Source: JAWKSY01 sp041402125
GTDB taxonomy: Bacteria > Planctomycetota > GCA-002687715 > DRQF01
DNA length: 19,153 bases
Assembly (NCBI GenBank): GCA_041402125.1
Contig: JAWKSY010000030.1
Span: 1-19,153 of the forward strand
Reading direction: 5' to 3'
The notes under the pieces were generated by a model. The model did no database searches. It was not told the DNA's origin and saw only the letters and a program-made list of their open reading frames with translations. The position numbers and the translations under genes are program-made. Positions within the stretch are counted from its first letter, which is position 1. Each line of letters starts with the position of its first letter. Positions 15,884 to 19,153 of this stretch are shown here, piece by piece.

Positions 15884-15903
15884 GTCCGGTCTTCGGGCCG
15901 GAC
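15884..15903. repeat. UUCG-capped hairpin / dyad in a divergent spacer
   Basis: GTCCGGTC and GGCCGGAC form an 8-bp stem (one G-T pair) around TTCG. Read on the plus strand the loop is C(UUCG)G, an exceptionally stable tetraloop. It lies 18 bases upstream of the ybjQ-type ATG and 66 bases upstream of the next plus-strand start, so it could be a leader structure or an operator for either gene. Confidence 0.5.
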
Positions 15904-15969
15904 GGGCGGGGATTTCGTTTCGAGGCCGAAGCGGGTCGGGGGCAGGATGGGCTCCCGGAGGAAGGCCCC

Positions 15970-17409
15970 ATGACTCGCTCCCTGCTCGCGGCGGCGGCCC
16001 TCGCGTTCCTCGTCATCTTAGGGGCGTGGCGGTGGTACGGCGAATCGGGAGAAGCGGACCGGCCGCTCCGGGAGCCGGACGCGCCGGCGTCGACTCTGTC
16101 CGGAGGAAGCGCGGCTCGCGAGGCGGTGCGGAGCTCGCCGAGCGCGCCGGATCCGGACGAGGACGACGAGTTCCGGAACGAGTTCGAGATCGAGGCGCGC
16201 GATCGCCTCACCGGCGTCGCCGTCCGGATCGGCTCCGCGGTGCTCCGGCTGAAGGCGTCGGGTGCGCGCGGCGGCGAGCTCGCGCTGGAGATCTGGGGGT
16301 CGAACGTCAACTCTCCCGCCCTCGCGGCGCTCGTGCGCGAGGCCGACGGCGCGAAGCTCGAGATCGCGGGGAGCCTGGTGGCGGACGATCCTCGGCGAAC
16401 GGTCCGCGTCGTGGGCGGGGCGGTGGAAGACATCGGCGATTTCGCCGGGAATCTGATCCTCACGGTCGAGGCCTTCGGCGTCGTGCGCGCGCGCGTCTCG
16501 CCACCGCCGGAGCCCTCCGAACCGGCGACCCTCGATGTCCAGCGCAAGTTCGTGCCGCCGCCGGGCGTGCGCGCAGGATGGACGGGGAACGTCCACACGC
16601 CCCGCGACCATCGCCGCCGCTTCGTCGAGGCGGCCGCCGTCGATCCGCGGCGGGACTTCGACTGGACCGGGTTCGTGGCCCGGAACGAATGGACGGACAT
16701 TCCGGTGCCCTTCGCCGCCCGGTACTTCGTCGTCGCCGCCGCCGGGTCCGCGGTGCGTCCGGAGATTCGCGAGCTCGAGGTGAAGCTCGGCGCAGTGTGC
16801 GTGGTCGACTTCGCGCTTCGGCCGGCGCCGACGATCTCCGGGGTTCTCCTCGACGAGGCGGGGTCGCCGGTCGCGGGAGCTCTCGTCGACGTCGAGTGCC
16901 GCCGCAGTCTCCGGACGGGAGAGCTCTTCCCGGGAGGCGTCGCGGGCGGCGTCGGAATCTCGCGCTCGAGAGGGGCCGAACTCGCCTGGGCCACGAAGCG
17001 ACTGCGGGCGACGACGGACGAGGAGGGGCGCTTCCTCCTGAGGTCACCCTTCGCCGGCGACGTGATCGCTCGCGTCGACGAGGCCGAAGGCCGGGCCTTC
17101 GCCCGATCGCGCGGGTCGGAGGTCGAGCGTTCCGTTGCGCTCCAGCTCGAGCTCCGGCCGCGGAACCCGACGCGGCGGGTGCGGGTGATCGGAGCGGACG
17201 GTGAACCGGCGGCCGATTTCCGCCTCAACGTCTTCGAGGAGGGCGATCCGCCCGAGCTTCGGTCCTTCCCGCCCTTCCGCGCCGACGGAGAGGGTTGGCT
17301 CGACGTCACCTGGCTCGACGAGGGGCAGCGTTACGAGGCGGAGTCGACGAAGGGCGGCGCGCGGTCGGCCTTCGTCGCGGAGGACGGCGCCGAGATCCGC
17401 CTGCGCTGA
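15970..17409 (+). CDS. Secreted or membrane-anchored protein of unknown function with a carboxypeptidase-regulatory-like domain
   Basis: A 479-residue protein I cannot assign to a characterised family. The N-terminus (about 5-20) is a hydrophobic signal or anchor with no lipobox. A low-complexity Pro/Ser/Asp/Glu linker follows (28-67). Residues 70-180 are predicted beta-rich, and 200-280 contain an aromatic stretch (FDWTGFVARNEWTD). About 287-370 match the carboxypeptidase-regulatory-like beta sandwich: TISGVLLDEAGSPVAGALVDVE, then TTDEEGRFLL. The remainder repeats a similar beta pattern (RRVRVIGADGEPAADFRLNVFEEG, then FRADGEGWLDVTW) and may be a second, diverged copy. The start ATG has GGAGGAAGG four bases upstream. 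The gene ends 11 bases from the convergent transporter stop. A 614-codon frame opposite it lacks any domain-like sequence and is rejected. Proteins of this type are frequent in planctomycete surface proteomes, but its role is unknown. Confidence 0.78.
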   Translation: MTRSLLAAAALAFLVILGAWRWYGESGEADRPLREPDAPASTLSGGSAAREAVRSSPSAPDPDEDDEFRNEFEIEARDRLTGVAVRIGSAVLRLKASGARGGELALEIWGSNVNSPALAALVREADGAKLEIAGSLVADDPRRTVRVVGGAVEDIGDFAGNLILTVEAFGVVRARVSPPPEPSEPATLDVQRKFVPPPGVRAGWTGNVHTPRDHRRRFVEAAAVDPRRDFDWTGFVARNEWTDIPVPFAARYFVVAAAGSAVRPEIRELEVKLGAVCVVDFALRPAPTISGVLLDEAGSPVAGALVDVECRRSLRTGELFPGGVAGGVGISRSRGAELAWATKRLRATTDEEGRFLLRSPFAGDVIARVDEAEGRAFARSRGSEVERSVALQLELRPRNPTRRVRVIGADGEPAADFRLNVFEEGDPPELRSFPPFRADGEGWLDVTWLDEGQRYEAESTKGGARSAFVAEDGAEIRLR

Positions 17410-17420
17410 CCGCTACGAGG

Positions 17421-18821
17421 TCAGATGCGGACGCGCTTCCAGCCGCCGGCGCCGAACTTGAGCGCCATCGCGAGGTACCAGCCGACCATGTAGACCGCCC
17501 AGGAGAGCCAGACCGCGGCGAGGTTGTCGGGGTGGTGGCGGACGAGGTAGAAGGCGGCGCCGAGCATGAGGACGAGGCTGACGAGGAACTCCATCGTCAT
17601 CACGTAGAGCACGCAGCCGGCGGAGGAGAGGACGCGGGCGAGGATGATGCCCCCCGCGTCGACGAAGAGGAAGACGGCGATGAGGCGGAGGCCGGGCGCG
17701 CCGGCGGAGATGACGGCCGGGTCCTCGCTGAAGATCCGCATCACGAGGTCGGGCATCGCGACGACGACGAGGCCGATCGCGGCCGAGATCATCATCCCGA
17801 TCCGCGTCGCCTCGCGCGCCACGACCTCCGCGCGCTCCGGCCGGCCCGCGCCGAGCTCGTGACCGACGAGGGAGGCGGCGGCGCTGCCGATCGCGATCGA
17901 GGCGAGGACGGCGACGCCCGTGAAGCGCCAGATCGCGGTGGAGGCGGCGAGGCCGGCCTCGCTCGCGTGGTCGGCGATCAGCTTGAAGAAGAGGATCGAG
18001 CCGCCGAAGGCGAGCCCGGCCATCGCGCGGGGGGCGGAGAGGCGGACGATCGCCATCATCCGCTCGGTCTCGATTCCCGCGAGTCGGAGGTGGCCGAAGC
18101 GCTCGCGGCGCGCCGCGCCGGAGGCGTGCCAGAGGTAGATGATGGCGGCCATGCCCGTCGAGGCGACGCTCGCCCAGGCCGCGCCCGCGAGGCCGAAGGC
18201 GGGCGAGCCGAGGTTGCCGAAGAGCAGCACCCAGTTCAGGAAGATGTTGACCAGGTTCATCCCGAGGGAGATCCAGAGGTCGATGCGCGTGATGCCGAGC
18301 CCGAAGTAGTAGCCCTTCAGCACCCAGAGCGTCGTGAGCGTGACGACGCCGCCCCAGCGGACGATGAGGTACTCGGACGAGAGGCGCGCCACCTCGGGGT
18401 CGCGCACCAGCAGCGAGCAGAGCGGCGGCGCGAGGAAGAGGCCGAGGAGCCCGGCGCCGATCCCGATCGCGAAGGCCAGCACGAGTCCGTTGTCGAGGAT
18501 CTTGCCGCACTCCTGCGGCCGGTCCTCGCCGAAGCGCCGCGCGGTGAGGGCCTGGACGCCCATGAAGGTCGCCGAGGTCGTGAGAAAGAGGACGAGGAAG
18601 AAGACGTTCGGCGGCCCCATCGCCGCGAGCTGCTTTGCGCCGAGCCGCCCGACCATCGCGGTGTCGGTGACCGAGAGCGCGGTCTGCGCGAAGTTGGCGC
18701 CGATGAGCGGCAGGGCGAGGTGGAGGATCTTCGCGCGCAGCTCGCGACGCTCCGCGAGCCGACGCTCGTCCGCGTCGGACGGGGCACCGTCCGACGAACC
18801 GGTCCGGGTGGGGGAGGGCAC
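17421..18821 (-). CDS. MATE family efflux transporter
   Basis: A 466-residue integral membrane protein with about 12 spans in two similar halves, which is the MATE layout. The first half has LHLALPLIGANFAQTALSVTDTAMVGRLGAKQLAAMG, the classic 'P-x-x...D-x-x-M-V-G-x-L-G' opening. The second half has the repeat-like FTGVAVLASIAIGSAAASLVGHELGAGRPERA, with 'V-G-x-x-L-G-A-x-[KR]-P-x-x-A' as in NorM and DinF. It should export cationic or small organic compounds in exchange for Na+ or H+; the substrate is not readable from sequence. The charged first 30 residues are cytoplasmic. The start is GTG, 11 bases after the stop of the MoxR-type gene, so the two may be cotranscribed, although a clear ribosome-binding site is lacking. 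Length is normal for the family. Confidence 0.93.
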   Translation of the reverse strand: MPSPTRTGSSDGAPSDADERRLAERRELRAKILHLALPLIGANFAQTALSVTDTAMVGRLGAKQLAAMGPPNVFFLVLFLTTSATFMGVQALTARRFGEDRPQECGKILDNGLVLAFAIGIGAGLLGLFLAPPLCSLLVRDPEVARLSSEYLIVRWGGVVTLTTLWVLKGYYFGLGITRIDLWISLGMNLVNIFLNWVLLFGNLGSPAFGLAGAAWASVASTGMAAIIYLWHASGAARRERFGHLRLAGIETERMMAIVRLSAPRAMAGLAFGGSILFFKLIADHASEAGLAASTAIWRFTGVAVLASIAIGSAAASLVGHELGAGRPERAEVVAREATRIGMMISAAIGLVVVAMPDLVMRIFSEDPAVISAGAPGLRLIAVFLFVDAGGIILARVLSSAGCVLYVMTMEFLVSLVLMLGAAFYLVRHHPDNLAAVWLSWAVYMVGWYLAMALKFGAGGWKRVRI

Positions 18822-18832
18822 CGGGGATCCGC

Positions 18833-19153
18833 TCAGCGCTTCAGGGCGGCGACGAGGCGCGTCCAGAGGCCGGGGCGGGCCGCGATCGGAGGCGTCCAGC
18901 CGTCGGGCGCCGGCACGGACGCGACGAGCTCGGCGAGCATCTCGTCCACGCTGACCGCGTCGGCCGCGCCGAGGAAGTTGAGCACCACGCGGTGCCGCAT
19001 GACGGGCGAGACGAGGTCGCGCACGTCCTGCGCCGTCGGGCGCGTCTCGCCGCGCATCATCGCGAGGGCCTTCGCTCCCATCACGAGGGCCTGGGCCGCG
19101 CGCGGTCCGGCGCCGAAGGAGAAGTATTTCCGCACGACCTCGGGCGCGTTCGC
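18833..19153 (-). CDS. MoxR-type AAA+ ATPase, C-terminal lid domain (5' part outside window)
   Basis: The last 106 residues of a MoxR-family AAA+ ATPase. The frame is open to the window edge (ANAPEVVRKYFSFGAGPRAAQALVMGAKALAMMRGETRPTAQDV), which is the sensor-2/lid segment: G-A-[SG]-P-R-A with the sensor-2 arginine, then 'A-x-A-x-A-x-x-x-G-R/E...P-x-D-V', then VMRHRVVLNF. The GTG at 19135 is therefore internal. MoxR proteins act as chaperone-like ATPases, usually beside genes for VWA-domain proteins, which would be upstream of this window. The tail after about residue 65 (VDEMLAELVASVPAPDGW) is the common variable end. The closeness of the MATE gene suggests shared transcription but no known joint function. 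Confidence 0.9.
   Translation of the reverse strand, partial: ANAPEVVRKYFSFGAGPRAAQALVMGAKALAMMRGETRPTAQDVRDLVSPVMRHRVVLNFLGAADAVSVDEMLAELVASVPAPDGWTPPIAARPGLWTRLVAALKR

Noticed and set aside
15465..17309. A 614-codon minus-strand frame opposite the secreted protein gene
   Set aside because: It overlaps the YbjQ-type gene in another frame, is Ser/Arg/Pro low complexity, and lacks the signal peptide and ribosome-binding site seen on the plus strand.
17407..17423. Inverted repeat TGACC / GGTCA spanning both stop codons of two convergent genes
   Set aside because: It has only a 5-bp stem, no T-tract, and the symmetry partly follows from two facing TGA stops. Probably chance.

Overview
The window is GC-rich throughout (about two-thirds G+C by eye) and densely coded. 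It most resembles a chromosomal segment of a deep-branching bacterium, with Planctomycetota the best guess. Grounds for that guess are a receptor-type Ser/Thr kinase joined to a long TPR tail, proteins with a SecD-like periplasmic head, a carboxypeptidase-regulatory-like secreted protein and a MoxR ATPase. No rRNA or marker gene settles the taxonomy, so it is an inference. No mobile element, CRISPR array or integrase was seen.

Region 1 (1-8122) encodes a type II secretion / type IV pilus-like machine. The 3' part of an assembly ATPase gene (gspE/pilB type) lies on the plus strand. Facing it on the minus strand is a tightly coupled six-gene operon, in transcription order: GspF/PilC platform protein, a GspG-like pseudopilin, a fused PilM-PilN/GspL-like protein, a PilO/GspM-like protein, a GspC/GspB/PilP-like protein and a liposecretin (GspD/PilQ). 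Every junction overlaps by 1-4 bases. The last four genes follow the pilM-N-O-P-Q order while the pseudopilin is GspG-like, so the machine looks like a T2SS/T4P intermediate. The pseudopilin appears to carry two consecutive GspG-like heads.

Region 2 (8365-9834) holds two tandem minus-strand paralogs, one a lipoprotein and one membrane-anchored or secreted. Their C-terminal halves resemble the P1 head of SecD without any of the SecDF membrane channel. They lie directly upstream of the secretion operon.

Region 3 (9941-15133) holds a plus-strand group II PLP decarboxylase resembling the bacterial tyrosine decarboxylase clade. It converges on a minus-strand Ser/Thr kinase with a single membrane span and about 650 residues of TPR repeats.

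Region 4 (15235-15903) is RNA- and signal-rich. It contains a tRNA-Pro(GGG) with its own sigma70-like promoter and a strong terminator, a G-quadruplex motif, a small YbjQ/UPF0145 gene with a terminator, and a UUCG-capped hairpin in the divergent spacer that follows.

Region 5 (15970-19153) holds a secreted or membrane-anchored protein of unknown function on the plus strand, then on the minus strand a MATE-family transporter preceded by the 3' end of a MoxR-type AAA ATPase gene that runs off the window.

Because of the base composition, long open frames occur opposite nearly every gene. Those were set aside.
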